DNA of 56,332 nucleotides from Candidatus Methanoperedens sp. (GTDB lineage Archaea > Halobacteriota > Methanosarcinia > Methanosarcinales > Methanoperedenaceae), in the NCBI GenBank assembly GCA_023249105.1, contig JAHFDG010000022.1, positions 1 through 56,332 on the forward strand, written 5' to 3'. Made by a program: the position numbers and the translations under genes. This document shows, piece after piece, positions 8,187-17,922 of the stretch. Below the pieces are notes generated by a model. The model was not told the origin of the DNA. It saw nothing but the letters and a program-made list of their open reading frames with translations, and searched no databases. Each line of letters begins with the position of its first letter. Position 1 is the stretch's first letter.

Positions 8187-9667
8187 TTAGCTCCCCCTGC
8201 TTTTGCATTCTGCATATATGCGCCGACAGCAACCGTTATTGCAGCCACTTTCTTATCGTCCGCCCCAAGAGCCGAGGCGAGAGTTGCACCTTTTTCTTTT
8301 TCAGCAGCCACGATTTTTTCAACCTCTGCGATGATATTATGGTCTTCAATGAAATGCGTGGTCAGTTCACCGCGCCTGAAATATTCGTTATTCATAACAG
8401 CTTTGTGAAAAGATATATTTGTAGTTACCCCGACGATAATATATTCATATAATGCGCGTTTCATCCGGGCTATAGCTTCATTCCTGTCCCTGCCCCATAC
8501 TGTAAGTTTCGAGATGAGCGAATCGTAAAAAGGCGTTATGGTAAATCCTGTGTGCACGCCGCTGTCCACCCTCACGCCCGGGCCGCCTGATGAGCGGTAT
8601 CTTCGCAGTTTCCCGGGCGCCGGCGTAAAGTTGTTAAGCGGGTCTTCGGCATTCAGGCGGCATTCAATCGCCCATCCTATCTGGCGGATGTCTTTCTGTT
8701 TATAGCTTAACTTTTCGCCAGCCGCAATCCTTATTTGCTCTTTTGCAAGGTCAACGCCGGTTACCACTTCGGTTATAGGATGTTCTACCTGCAAGCGTGT
8801 GTTCATCTCAAGGAAATAGTAGTTCCCTTTGGAATAAAGGAATTCAATGGTTCCGGCATTGGTATAATTGACTGCTGCCGCTGCCTTTACTGCATCGCCG
8901 CCCATACGTTTCCTCAATTCCGGAGTCATTATGGGAGATGGTGATTCTTCAATCAGTTTCTGGTGCCTTCGCTGGATAGAGCACTCGCGGTCGCCAACGT
9001 GTATGATATTCCCGTATGAATCCGCAAGTATCTGGAATTCTATATGGCGCGGCTCCTCAAGGTATTTTTCTATGAATATTGTGGCATCCCCGAATGATGA
9101 TTTTGCCACTCTTCTCGTTGATTCGAGGGTTTCCTGGAGTTCGCTTGTTTTCCGTACAACTTTCATCCCGATACCGCCGCCGCCCGCAGATGCTTTTACG
9201 ATGACAGGGTAGCCTATCTTTTCTGCAACATCCACGGCAGAATCCAGGTCTTCGATCCCGTTCTCGCTTCCGGGTATGACCGGGATGCCGGCGGCTCTCA
9301 TAGTCTTCTTGGCTGCAATCTTACTGCCCACGCTTTCTATGGTGTGGCTTGAAGGGCCTATGAATTTTATTCCCTCTTTCTCGCACCTCCCTGCAAAAAC
9401 TTCATTCTCGGAAAGAAAACCATAGCCGGGATGAATTGCTTCTGCTCCTGTTTTATGCGCAACATCGAGTATGGCATCCATGTTCAGGTAGCTCTGGGAC
9501 GCCGGGGCGGGACCTATATAATGAGCCTCGTCAGCATATTTTGCAAACAGGGCGTTCTTATCAACCTCACTGTAAACTGCAACAGTCTTAACGTCAAGTT
9601 CCCTGCACGCACGCATGACACGGATTGCGATTTCACCGCGGTTTGCTATCAATACTTTCCTGAACAT
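8183..9667 (-). CDS. pycA: Pyruvate carboxylase subunit A (biotin carboxylase)
   Basis: A 494-residue ATP-grasp enzyme that carboxylates the biotin carried on subunit B, using ATP and bicarbonate. Visible motifs are the N-terminal [18 protein letters not shown], the glycine loop [14 protein letters not shown] (about 159-172), and [14 protein letters not shown] (about 289-302). The length fits the separate A subunit of archaeal two-subunit pyruvate carboxylase. It starts 3 bases after the pycB stop. Together they make oxaloacetate from pyruvate for the incomplete TCA pathway and aspartate-family synthesis. Confidence 0.93.
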   Translation of the reverse strand: MFRKVLIANRGEIAIRVMRACRELDVKTVAVYSEVDKNALFAKYADEAHYIGPAPASQSYLNMDAILDVAHKTGAEAIHPGYGFLSENEVFAGRCEKEGIKFIGPSSHTIESVGSKIAAKKTMRAAGIPVIPGSENGIEDLDSAVDVAEKIGYPVIVKASAGGGGIGMKVVRKTSELQETLESTRRVAKSSFGDATIFIEKYLEEPRHIEFQILADSYGNIIHVGDRECSIQRRHQKLIEESPSPIMTPELRKRMGGDAVKAAAAVNYTNAGTIEFLYSKGNYYFLEMNTRLQVEHPITEVVTGVDLAKEQIRIAAGEKLSYKQKDIRQIGWAIECRLNAEDPLNNFTPAPGKLRRYRSSGGPGVRVDSGVHTGFTITPFYDSLISKLTVWGRDRNEAIARMKRALYEYIIVGVTTNISFHKAVMNNEYFRRGELTTHFIEDHNIIAEVEKIVAAEKEKGATLASALGADDKKVAAITVAVGAYMQNAKAGGAK

Positions 9668-9670
9668 GTT

Positions 9671-11386
9671 TCACCCGATTACGAGCAATACATCCCCTGC
9701 GCTCACCGTACTGCCTTCTTTAACTAATATATCTTTCACGGCGCCGCCATGTGGTGCATGGATATTGTTTTCCATCTTCATGGCTTCAAGAACCATCACG
9801 ACATCGCCCTTCGCCACGGAATCCCCTTTTTTCACTTTTATCTTCAGCACCATACCCTGCATGCTCGCTGTAACGGCGCCGTCCACGGATTTCGGCTTTT
9901 CCGCTGCTTCCGCAGGGCGAACTGACATGGCGCCGCCCGCAGATACGATTTTGACAGTGAATAAATCGCCGTCAACCTCCACCTTGAATTCGGTGGGCAG
10001 GGGCGCAGCCTTCCCGTTATTGGGTTTTGGAGCCTCAAGTGCCTCTTCTTTAGCTTCCCCGCGCAGGAATTTTGGAGCTATCGCCGGATATAACGCATAC
10101 GTCAGGATATCCTCGGGTTTTTTGACAATTCCGAGAGCTTCCGCCTCCTTTGTCACCCGGTCAAGTTCAGGAGGCAAAAGGTCAGCAGGCCTGCACGTAA
10201 TGGGTTTTTCATCCCCGAGTATTTTAGTGATTATCTCCCTGCTTATCGGGGCAGGCGTGCGACCGTACAAACCCTTGACATAATCCTTCACTTCTTTCGG
10301 TACGACCTTGTAACGCTCACCCATCAGCACGTTCAGTACCGCCTGCGTGCCTACAATCTGGCTTGTGGGCGTAACAAGCGGGGGATAGCCCAGTTCTTCA
10401 CGCACCCGCGGCATCTCCGCAAGCACAGCATCGTATTTGTCAAGCGCATTCTGCTCTTTTAACTGCGATACGAGATTGGAGAGCATCCCTCCCGGAATCT
10501 GGTATTTCAACACGTTCGTGTCAATCCTCTCAGAGATGGGGTCAAGGATGCCGCGATATTTTTCCTTCAGCTCTTCGAAATATTTCTTTATTTCTGTTAG
10601 AAGAAGCAGGTCAAGTCCCGTATCATAAGCGGTTCCGCGCAGCGCCGCAACCGTCGTTTCCGTGGGCGGCTGCGAAGTGCCCCAGGCAAATGGTGAGAAA
10701 GCGGTATCAAGAATATCAACGCCTGCCTCACATGCAAACATGTAGCTCATGGGAGCCATCCCGCTTGTGCAGTGGGAATGCAGGTCAACGGGAATGCTGA
10801 TTTCCTGTTTCAGCGCACTGACAAGGTCAAAAGCATTCTGCGGAGAGATGAGACCTGCCATGTCCTTGATGCAGAGTGAATCACAGCCCATTTCCTCAAG
10901 CTCTTTTGCCATTTTGACATACAGCGGAATGGGATGAACAGGACTGATTGTGTAGCAGACTGTTCCCTGAACATGTGCTCCTGTGCGCTTTGCGGTTTTA
11001 ATCGACACTTCCATGTTCCTGATATCGTTCACGGCATCGAAAATCCTGAAAATATCAATGCCAGATTCGGCAGCATGTTCCACGAATTTAACAACAATGT
11101 CATCAGAATAATGCCTGTAACCCACAAGGTTCTGCCCGCGAAGGAGCATCTGGAGGGGCGTTTTCTTGATTGCCTTTTTGAGCGCCCGAAGCCTGTCCCA
11201 TGGGTCTTCATTTAAATAGCGTATCGAAGAATCGAATGTCGCACCGCCCCACACTTCAAGCGAGAAGAAGCCTACTTCATCCATTTTTTCTGCAATGGGA
11301 AGCATGTCTCTCGTTCGCATGCGTGTGGCAATGAGGGATTGGTGGGCGTCGCGCAGGGTTGTGTCTGTGAGTTTTACTTGAGCCAT
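9671..11386 (-). CDS. pycB: Pyruvate carboxylase subunit B (carboxyltransferase + BCCP)
   Basis: A 571-residue protein. Residues about 1-300 are the carboxyltransferase TIM barrel (TDTTLRDAHQSL, KDMAGLISP, LHSHCTSGMAP), residues 300-460 the conserved carboxylase domain (GGMLSNLVSQL), then an Ala/Pro linker and a C-terminal biotinyl domain with VLEAMKMEN (about 535-543), Lys being the biotin site. It transfers carboxyl from biotin to pyruvate. An oxaloacetate decarboxylase alpha subunit has the same architecture, but no membrane beta or gamma subunit is nearby and pycA follows directly. The TATA-like AAATTAAATA at about 11413-11422 suggests a very short leader. The remaining gap to 11534 shows no gene. 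Confidence 0.92.
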   Translation of the reverse strand: MAQVKLTDTTLRDAHQSLIATRMRTRDMLPIAEKMDEVGFFSLEVWGGATFDSSIRYLNEDPWDRLRALKKAIKKTPLQMLLRGQNLVGYRHYSDDIVVKFVEHAAESGIDIFRIFDAVNDIRNMEVSIKTAKRTGAHVQGTVCYTISPVHPIPLYVKMAKELEEMGCDSLCIKDMAGLISPQNAFDLVSALKQEISIPVDLHSHCTSGMAPMSYMFACEAGVDILDTAFSPFAWGTSQPPTETTVAALRGTAYDTGLDLLLLTEIKKYFEELKEKYRGILDPISERIDTNVLKYQIPGGMLSNLVSQLKEQNALDKYDAVLAEMPRVREELGYPPLVTPTSQIVGTQAVLNVLMGERYKVVPKEVKDYVKGLYGRTPAPISREIITKILGDEKPITCRPADLLPPELDRVTKEAEALGIVKKPEDILTYALYPAIAPKFLRGEAKEEALEAPKPNNGKAAPLPTEFKVEVDGDLFTVKIVSAGGAMSVRPAEAAEKPKSVDGAVTASMQGMVLKIKVKKGDSVAKGDVVMVLEAMKMENNIHAPHGGAVKDILVKEGSTVSAGDVLLVIG

Positions 11387-11534
11387 GGTTTCTGTGGCTT
11401 AATTGGTTGTATTGTTATTTAATTTATGGTATTTTTCGGGATTATTCGCATTAAACTTTAGTTAGGCGCATTTCAGAAAGGTCATTAAATATCGCAAGAA
11501 AAACTATTTAATATTATGAAACAAGGTAGATAAG

Positions 11535-11780
11535 GTGGTAAAAGTGCCATTCAAAACTATAAAAATCAGGGATGAAACATACGAGAATATAAACGTCATC
11601 GTAGGGGATTTGATGAAGGAATTAAAGAGACCGGTGTCTATTGACGAAGCATTGAGGTATTTACTGAAGAGCATAAAAAACAAGCCAAGCCAGTTCGCTG
11701 GCGGATGGAAAATGGATGAAAAAGAGCTTCTTGAAATCAAAAAGGAATTAAAGGAAAGCTGGAAGAGATGGGAATTGTAA
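11535..11780 (+). CDS. VapB-type antitoxin
   Basis: An 81-residue protein starting with GTG. Its N-terminus (FKTIKIRDETYENINVIVGD) has the beta-helix pattern of archaeal VapB antitoxins (DUF217 type), followed by a Lys/Glu-rich tail that would wrap the toxin. It overlaps the vapC-like gene by 13 bases, the normal antitoxin-first order. Such antitoxins neutralise the partner nuclease and repress their own promoter. Confidence 0.75.
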   Translation: MVKVPFKTIKIRDETYENINVIVGDLMKELKRPVSIDEALRYLLKSIKNKPSQFAGGWKMDEKELLEIKKELKESWKRWEL

Positions 11781-12160
11781 TAGATACCGATGTTCTCATC
11801 GATTTGCTCAGGGGTAAGGAATATGCTGTCAGCAAAATACGAGAGCTTGAAAAAAAAGAAGAGCTTGCAACAACTGATATAAACGCTTTTGAACTGTACT
11901 TCGGCGCATACAATTCCAGGGATAAGACGCGAAACATCTCATCAACAAAAGGGCTTCTTAAGACTTTGACGCTGCTCCATACACGGGAAGAGAGCATGGA
12001 AACCGCAGGGAGGATATTTGCAGAAAAAAGAGCTAAGGGTAAAATGATAGAGATAAGGGATATGCTCATTGCGGCTATTGCTTTACAGAACGGATACAAA
12101 CTTCTCACCAATAACAGGGAACATTTTGAATGGATAGAAGGATTGGCTCTTCAGGAATAA
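11768..12160 (+). CDS. VapC-type PIN-domain toxin ribonuclease
   Basis: A 130-residue PIN domain. Acidic active-site candidates are Asp6/Asp8 in VIDTDVLIDLL, Glu in INAFELYFGA (about 42), Asp in IRDMLIAAIA (about 98), and the late TNNREHFEWIEGL motif that closes VapC proteins. VapC toxins cut tRNA or rRNA when freed from VapB. It follows and overlaps the antitoxin gene. The length and all motifs look intact, so the pair is probably functional. Confidence 0.85.
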   Translation: MGIVIDTDVLIDLLRGKEYAVSKIRELEKKEELATTDINAFELYFGAYNSRDKTRNISSTKGLLKTLTLLHTREESMETAGRIFAEKRAKGKMIEIRDMLIAAIALQNGYKLLTNNREHFEWIEGLALQE

Positions 12161-12206
12161 AAGATATTGCAAAGCTATATCGACGTTATATGCACTCAGT
12201 GTTGGT

Positions 12207-13331
12207 TTAAGAGTTTACTTCATCCTGCTTAAAGAAATCATCCCATCGCTCTAAAAAACCCTCTAAACCAATAGGTTGAAAATTTACTCTGTCCTTTCCA
12301 AATAACTGTTTGTATTTCGTTTTAGTTTCGGAATGCTTTGTAACAACGATAATCGAAATTTTTCCATTCTTGTTATTAGCCAACGCTTTGGTAAGTAAGC
12401 TCCTAATATGATAATCCGCTTCAGTCAATGAGTAACCGATAAAAACCAACGCATTTGCCTCAGAAATCTTTTTCTCAGCCAATGCCCATAATTGTTGTAA
12501 GAAGGGATTATCATACACTTTTAACATGGTTGGTGTGACTAATAAAGGTTCATAATTGGAAGTGCAATAAGGATTAGTACAAAAAAATCTACTACGACTT
12601 TCAAGATACTGAATTATCCCTTTTTCTGAAATTGTGATATCCATTTCATCGCATTTGGGACAATAAAACCAGTTTAAAGAGCCATGAATCTTTAACAAAG
12701 GTATTTTGCCTTCGTTTATTTTTCCTGTTGAACTTTTAAAATACCAATCTGTAATCCCATTTGCTCTATCATTTTCGGCCGTTAGGTTATATCTGAGATT
12801 TACTCCGTAATCACAACTCTGTGCCTTTTCGAGCAACGCATTATCAATAATAAGGTCATAGTTAGTGGAAATAATGGATACATATGAATACTGTAATAAT
12901 TTTTGTAATTTTCCTGTAAAGTCTCTACTTATCCCCAAATTTCTTACTCCATCAGAGGCAGTTTCAATATTTTGAATAACCTTTCCAATTAAGTAAATAA
13001 GGTCGTTGCGAACACTAATGATATCGTCTAACAAGTAATCTTTAGACAAAGCTTCGTTTTTCTGAATAGCATAATCAATAAGACTGAGTACGTCTTCAAT
13101 ATTGGGATATAATTTATCACTCTCATGCTTAAATGGATAATATATTTTTTCGATAAAATTTTTTACGCTTTCAATCTGGGTTTCATGGTCAATGCCATTT
13201 TTTGGATCAAAAGCTTTAATAAAAAACTCATTACCTAACGGCGCCGTTTCAACAACTGCTTTTGTGAATCCAGACCCTATGAAAAAGGCAATATTTTTCA
13301 TTTTTTCTTTCGACTCAATCGTAGTATCCAT
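12207..13331 (-). CDS. SIR2-domain protein with zinc-finger insert
   Basis: A 374-residue soluble protein with a Rossmann SIR2-like NAD-binding fold: AFFIGSGFTKAV (about 14-25), STNYDLIIDNAL and LLKIHGSLNWFYCPKC. A four-Cys metal site follows (CPKC, then CTNPYC), then LVFIGYSLTEADYHIRSLL near the end. This arrangement is that of SIR2_2-type proteins, many of which are NADases in anti-phage systems rather than deacetylases. It stands alone next to VapBC, and its DNA is clearly more AT-rich than the flanking pyc and trm1 genes, suggesting transfer. The start ATG at 13331 has GGGTAG upstream; Met11 is an alternative. Confidence 0.75.
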   Translation of the reverse strand: MDTTIESKEKMKNIAFFIGSGFTKAVVETAPLGNEFFIKAFDPKNGIDHETQIESVKNFIEKIYYPFKHESDKLYPNIEDVLSLIDYAIQKNEALSKDYLLDDIISVRNDLIYLIGKVIQNIETASDGVRNLGISRDFTGKLQKLLQYSYVSIISTNYDLIIDNALLEKAQSCDYGVNLRYNLTAENDRANGITDWYFKSSTGKINEGKIPLLKIHGSLNWFYCPKCDEMDITISEKGIIQYLESRSRFFCTNPYCTSNYEPLLVTPTMLKVYDNPFLQQLWALAEKKISEANALVFIGYSLTEADYHIRSLLTKALANNKNGKISIIVVTKHSETKTKYKQLFGKDRVNFQPIGLEGFLERWDDFFKQDEVNS

Positions 13332-13403
13332 ATTACTTTCTACCCGATATAATTCAAGTTACTCCATTTCTTAAAGATATGCTTACTATATAAAGAACTC
13401 ATA

Positions 13404-14549
13404 CTACATTCCCTTCTCTTTTGAAGCCAGTTCCCTCACGACCCCTTTTATTTCCTCCACCCCCGCATCCGTCTTGAATGAAATCCCCGAAAAATGCGTG
13501 CGCGAAGCCCGAAAGCCTTTATCCCTCAAAGCCAGGATGAGTTCATCCGTAGGCATCGCAGTAATCCCGAGCGACTTGCAGAGCTTGTGATAATCGTAAT
13601 GCATCGGTATTTCGAGTTCATCCCTGCATGTGGCGATGAGCTTCAGGGCTTCCTTAAATCCTCGTTTTTCAATCTCGCTGTGCAACTCACCGCAAAAATC
13701 GCTATCATGCAGCCTGCCAAGCCACAGAGGTCCTGCCAGTGACGTGGTGTGCCCACATACAGGGCATTTCTCTTCCATGTGCACTGCCAACCCATACTTC
13801 CATTTCCTTGCACCGCAGCCAAAGCAGTGGGAGATGAATCCCATATTTTTCAGACATTCATCTGCCTCATTGATTCCTTTTTTAACCGCTGCAAAAAGCC
13901 TGACATAATGCGCCGAGGCGTATGACAGTAAAGGCGTCATGGATTTGTCATGCTTTGCAAGAGTTCTTGCCACAGCGCCCATGAGGATGCGGACTCCCAT
14001 TTCGGGATAATACTCGGTCTTCAGGGGAACGGCGGCATAATTCCTGATGCCCGCTTTCTTGTGCGCGCCGCAGAGGGGCGCCGTGTCGGTGGCTGTGATG
14101 CAGAGAAGGCGCTTTGTCGAGCGGCAGGCTGCATCAAGAAATGGCGCCGGGCTTCCGAACGGGTCAAGGTCGATAATATCGAAACTGTCATCCAGCATTA
14201 CCACATTGGCGTTTCTTTTAATCGCTGTGCAATTCGCGAGGTCGTTAAGTTCGATATTTTTCTTTATCAATTCAAAGGATGTATCTTCCCAATCGCTCAT
14301 CGTGGTATTCCGCCCCACCTCCTTTGCGATGCGAAGTCCCCGGATTCCCGAGGCTGAAAGGGCGTCAAGATATGTATAATCAGGAGCATTTTTTGAGAAA
14401 CATGCTATTGCCGCCACGGCAACGTCACGGTTCATCCGCATTGCGGGATTGTAGAATACTGCAACCGAAGACGGGGGAAAATTCGAAGCTTCATCCGGGA
14501 CTGGCACCTCGACGCTGGTTCTACCTTCAATTATGATTTTAGTGAGCAT
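13404..14549 (-). CDS. trm1: tRNA (guanine26-N2)-dimethyltransferase Trm1
   Basis: A 381-residue SAM-dependent enzyme that methylates G26 of tRNAs. It shows FYNPAMRMNRDVAVAA near the start, the SAM site LDALSASGIRGLRIA, the catalytic loop DLDPFGSPAPFLDAA, and a C-terminal zinc site (CFGCGARKW ... CPVCGH). The length is usual for archaeal Trm1. A TATA-like ACTTATAAACT about 30 bases upstream suggests a leaderless or short-leader mRNA. tRNA-Thr lies next to it on the same strand. Confidence 0.93.
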   Translation of the reverse strand: MLTKIIIEGRTSVEVPVPDEASNFPPSSVAVFYNPAMRMNRDVAVAAIACFSKNAPDYTYLDALSASGIRGLRIAKEVGRNTTMSDWEDTSFELIKKNIELNDLANCTAIKRNANVVMLDDSFDIIDLDPFGSPAPFLDAACRSTKRLLCITATDTAPLCGAHKKAGIRNYAAVPLKTEYYPEMGVRILMGAVARTLAKHDKSMTPLLSYASAHYVRLFAAVKKGINEADECLKNMGFISHCFGCGARKWKYGLAVHMEEKCPVCGHTTSLAGPLWLGRLHDSDFCGELHSEIEKRGFKEALKLIATCRDELEIPMHYDYHKLCKSLGITAMPTDELILALRDKGFRASRTHFSGISFKTDAGVEEIKGVVRELASKEKGM

Positions 14550-14640
14550 TGGAGTGCCACATTTGGTATGAATAGTTTATAAGTTATTTGTATGAGCGGA
14601 TGGATAAAAATTGTAAAAAGTTGGAGAAAATGTATCTGGA

Positions 14641-14714
14641 AGCCCCGGGAGGGATTTGAACCCTCGACCTAGAGATTACAAATCTCTCGCTCTGCCAGGC
14701 TGAGCCACCGAGGC
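14641..14714 (-). tRNA. tRNA-Thr (anticodon UGU)
   Basis: The minus strand folds as a 74-nt tRNA. The acceptor GCCTCGG pairs with CCGGGGC, the anticodon stem AGAGA/TCTCT closes the loop TTTGTAA with anticodon TGT, and the T arm carries GGTTCAAATCC. The discriminator is U73, as in archaeal tRNA-Thr. No intron is visible and CCA is not encoded. Confidence 0.95.
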
Positions 14715-14800
14715 TTGGGGAAAGGCTTTCGCTTTTAAGGATGGAATTACATTTAAAAGCTTCGGTATCTATATTCCAATATTGGTTTTAAGCGTACGTA

Positions 14801-17800
14801 CTAAAGGTGCTCTATTACATATTTCGCTTCCGCCACCAGTATTCCTGCGCCTTGCGCAGTTATTGATTTGCCGGCCTGCGCCTCGACTTCAGATATATAT
14901 GCTTCAATTTGGCTCTTTGCATCAGATATTTCACCTTTTTCAATCTTTTGCCTGGCTGAATTAAGTTTTGCGATTAAACTATTAGCTACACCAGCACTGG
15001 TTATCCAGCCACCTGAATTGACTTGCGCTTTGTATGCTTTTATTCCAATTCCGGACAAGCCTCCAGCGCCAGATATGCCTCGCTCCGTCAGTACCTGAAG
15101 GCTATCTATTGTGGCTATCACACTGAATGTTACACTCTGGCCCTTAAGGTTGCTTGCTTTATCTCCCGCCTCAATTATGAATTCATGTGTTCCAAAACTC
15201 AATTCAAGCATGTCAAATTTCTGGCCACCTGATACCTGTCTTGAGCCGTCTATCGTGGAATTCAACGTATTAATTCCTGAGAGCATATCCCGGGCCGAAA
15301 AATTCAGGGTAATTATTTCCGAGTGCAGATACGTTTTGTTTAGAGGGGAATTTACAGTTATGATTGGCTGCGTCTTATCTAAATTAATTCCCGCAACTAC
15401 GACAATTGCATTATTCCCTGCTTTATCTTCTGCAACACCGCTTGCGCTCTGTCCTGCCCCTTCAGTTGAGACAATGCTGTCTGGTGTGCAGTTTTCCACG
15501 CCTGACAGGTCATCGCTGCAATCGAAGTGAACCGACACATCGCTATTATACCAGCCGTAAGCGTTTGGCGAGGGGCTGGTTGAACCTGTGATCGTTGGGG
15601 ATGTCCTGTCAATTTTAACCTGTTTTGCATTCTTTTCCAACTCCATGTTGCCTACATTATCCTCGCTATTGTACATTATATCAAAAATCCCCTCATCCGC
15701 AACCAATATGACATTCCCCTGCGACGGTTCTGAAATCCCTATCGCATCTGACACCCATATTAAAAATGAATCGATGAGGGAGTTTGTTACCGGTATAACC
15801 TGATAATTCGTGGTTTTCACGTCTGACAAATCGTCAAACGATGTAAGTTTCACAGTCACATTATTGTTGTGCCATTCGCCATCGCTGTCGTCTATCGTAA
15901 CAGGGGCTGACCTGTCAATCCTTACTGCGGTCTTTTTTGCTTCTTCGGAATTGCCTGAGTTGTCTACACTGCGATAAGTTATGTTATGTATTCCCTCTTG
16001 TGTAAAGGTGAGCTGAATATTATTTGAATTTGTGACATATTCTGTATCATCTACTGTATAGTGTAATAGTGCAACATCAGACCGGTTGTCCATTGCTGTC
16101 AGGTTAAGTGCCACATCTGAATTATGCCAGATATTATCAGAGTTGTCTGTGGTTACAGGTGGTGTGACATCAATCTTCACAACCGCTTCATGGGGTTCTT
16201 CGGTATTTCCTGCATTGTCAACGCTATAATATCTCAAAGTGTGAATTCCCTCACTGCTTATGGCAATGGTTGTAATATTCGTGGAGGAGGGGAGTGGAAA
16301 AGAACCGTCAATACTATAATACGTTGCCAGAACACCACTGTTTTCATCCGTAGCTGCCAATGTAATAGTTACTGTTGAGTTATGCCACCGGCTATCAGCG
16401 TCATCTGTGGTATTCGGCGGTCTTGTGTCTATCTTTGCCGTGTTGAGCGCCGTCTTAACCCCTTCTTCATTGCCCGCATTATCCACGCTATAGTATTTGA
16501 TTGCATATTCACCGCTTTCTGAAAGGGTGATTTTTGTTCCTTTTTGGGATTCTATTGTTGGCAAAGAATTATCAATTGTGTAATATGTAGCAGAGATACC
16601 TGAATTTTCATCTGTCGGTGTCAATGTAACTATCAGGCTGGTGTTATGCCACAGCCCGTCAACGTCGTCTGTAGTTACGGGGGGAATAAGGTCTTTAGGC
16701 TTGCCTTTATAGGTATATGCGTAGATGTTGCCATTATAATTCCCGAGTATTATTTCCTTATTGCCATCCCCTTCAAGGTCTGCCATAATTGCCGAAGTGA
16801 AGTAATGGTATTTTTTAGCGATGTTTTTCTTCTCAAGGATATTTCCCCTGTAATCCCAGACATATATATTCCCATACATGTCCCCTCCCGCTATTTCCAG
16901 CTTCCCGTCGTTATTAAGGTCATCCAGGGCAAGATTGCTCGTTATCCTTTCAGCATTGAATTCTTTTAAAGTGTTATTGCTTATTATGTATATCCTGTCG
17001 CTTTCGCTTGAGGCTATTAACACTTCATTTACTCCGTTATTGTCTATGTCCCCGATTGAAGGAATATCGCGGTTATTGCTTATAGCAAACTTACTCAGAA
17101 CGTTCCCATCCCTGTCAAAAATATAGACGCCGCCTGATGAAACTACCACTATTTCCTTCCTGCCGTCACCATTAACATCACCTATCGCAGCATTCCTGGC
17201 ATCTCCACCTGTTTCTCGGCTCCAGAGTATTGTTCTCGTCGTGTGGTTCGCTTTTACAAGCCACACTTTCCCGTCTTTCGGAGCTCCATCATTCATATTC
17301 TGCGTGAGTATCAAAGCTTCGTCGATTCCGTCCGAATCAATGTCTGCAACCTGGATTTGTGCCAGGAAATTCACACTCTTTCCAAGTTCAAGGTACCATA
17401 GCTTAGTTCCCTGGTAATTGTAAGCGTGAAGGCCCGTACCCCCAACTATTGCAGAAAACGATACGCCCGGGGCTGCTCCTGTGAGGATTGTTCCATCATT
17501 TGTGATAGCAGGTGAGGAGATTACAAGGTATTTTCCCACCAGGAAATTCGACAGGCTATTCCCTGCCGCACCCCATACATAAAATGTGGCATCTGACCAG
17601 CCAGGATTTCCATATGATATTACTTCAAGCTTGCCATCACCATTCACATCGCTTACCAGAGGGACCCTTCCATCATCGTACTGCGCATTCCCGCCCGTAT
17701 TCTCCCAGTTAACTGTACCGTTGTAATAAAGCACTTTTACAATCCTGTTCTGGGGTACTGCTATTATCTCAAGTTTTCCGTCGCCGTTGATATCCTGTGC

Positions 17801-17920
17801 AAGTAAAGGAGCTTGCAGTTCTTCGCCCACCTTCACCGGAAAGCCCTGGTGCTGCTCTATTTCAGCGGAAGCTATTGTTACGAGAAAAATCATCGTTAAG
17901 AGTGAAATTAATTTCTTCAT
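14801..17920 (-). CDS. Secreted FG-GAP propeller / Ig-repeat protein
   Basis: A 1039-residue exported protein. I chose the ATG at 17920 because it gives a good signal peptide (MKKLISLLTMIFLVTIASA) and a ribosome site (AGAGGTAAC); the start lies 2 bases after the giant cytochrome stop. Residues about 25-400 hold about seven FG-GAP/VCBS repeats with Ca-binding DxNxDG loops (DINGDGKLEI, DVNGDGRKEI), which should close a beta-propeller. Then come four similar Ig-like modules of about 95 residues, each with a WHN motif and VDNxGN end (WHNTSLIVTL, WHNSTVTITL), two more divergent ones, and a helical FIVAR-like C-terminus. No heme motif, TM tail or sorting signal is seen. It probably acts as an extracellular scaffold for the cytochrome. 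Confidence 0.85.
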   Translation of the reverse strand: MKKLISLLTMIFLVTIASAEIEQHQGFPVKVGEELQAPLLAQDINGDGKLEIIAVPQNRIVKVLYYNGTVNWENTGGNAQYDDGRVPLVSDVNGDGKLEVISYGNPGWSDATFYVWGAAGNSLSNFLVGKYLVISSPAITNDGTILTGAAPGVSFSAIVGGTGLHAYNYQGTKLWYLELGKSVNFLAQIQVADIDSDGIDEALILTQNMNDGAPKDGKVWLVKANHTTRTILWSRETGGDARNAAIGDVNGDGRKEIVVVSSGGVYIFDRDGNVLSKFAISNNRDIPSIGDIDNNGVNEVLIASSESDRIYIISNNTLKEFNAERITSNLALDDLNNDGKLEIAGGDMYGNIYVWDYRGNILEKKNIAKKYHYFTSAIMADLEGDGNKEIILGNYNGNIYAYTYKGKPKDLIPPVTTDDVDGLWHNTSLIVTLTPTDENSGISATYYTIDNSLPTIESQKGTKITLSESGEYAIKYYSVDNAGNEEGVKTALNTAKIDTRPPNTTDDADSRWHNSTVTITLAATDENSGVLATYYSIDGSFPLPSSTNITTIAISSEGIHTLRYYSVDNAGNTEEPHEAVVKIDVTPPVTTDNSDNIWHNSDVALNLTAMDNRSDVALLHYTVDDTEYVTNSNNIQLTFTQEGIHNITYRSVDNSGNSEEAKKTAVRIDRSAPVTIDDSDGEWHNNNVTVKLTSFDDLSDVKTTNYQVIPVTNSLIDSFLIWVSDAIGISEPSQGNVILVADEGIFDIMYNSEDNVGNMELEKNAKQVKIDRTSPTITGSTSPSPNAYGWYNSDVSVHFDCSDDLSGVENCTPDSIVSTEGAGQSASGVAEDKAGNNAIVVVAGINLDKTQPIITVNSPLNKTYLHSEIITLNFSARDMLSGINTLNSTIDGSRQVSGGQKFDMLELSFGTHEFIIEAGDKASNLKGQSVTFSVIATIDSLQVLTERGISGAGGLSGIGIKAYKAQVNSGGWITSAGVANSLIAKLNSARQKIEKGEISDAKSQIEAYISEVEAQAGKSITAQGAGILVAEAKYVIEHL

Positions 17921-17922
17921 AG

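Noticed and set aside
9671-11386. Oxaloacetate decarboxylase alpha subunit instead of PycB
   Set aside because: No membrane beta or gamma subunit is near, and biotin carboxylase plus biotin ligase follow directly.
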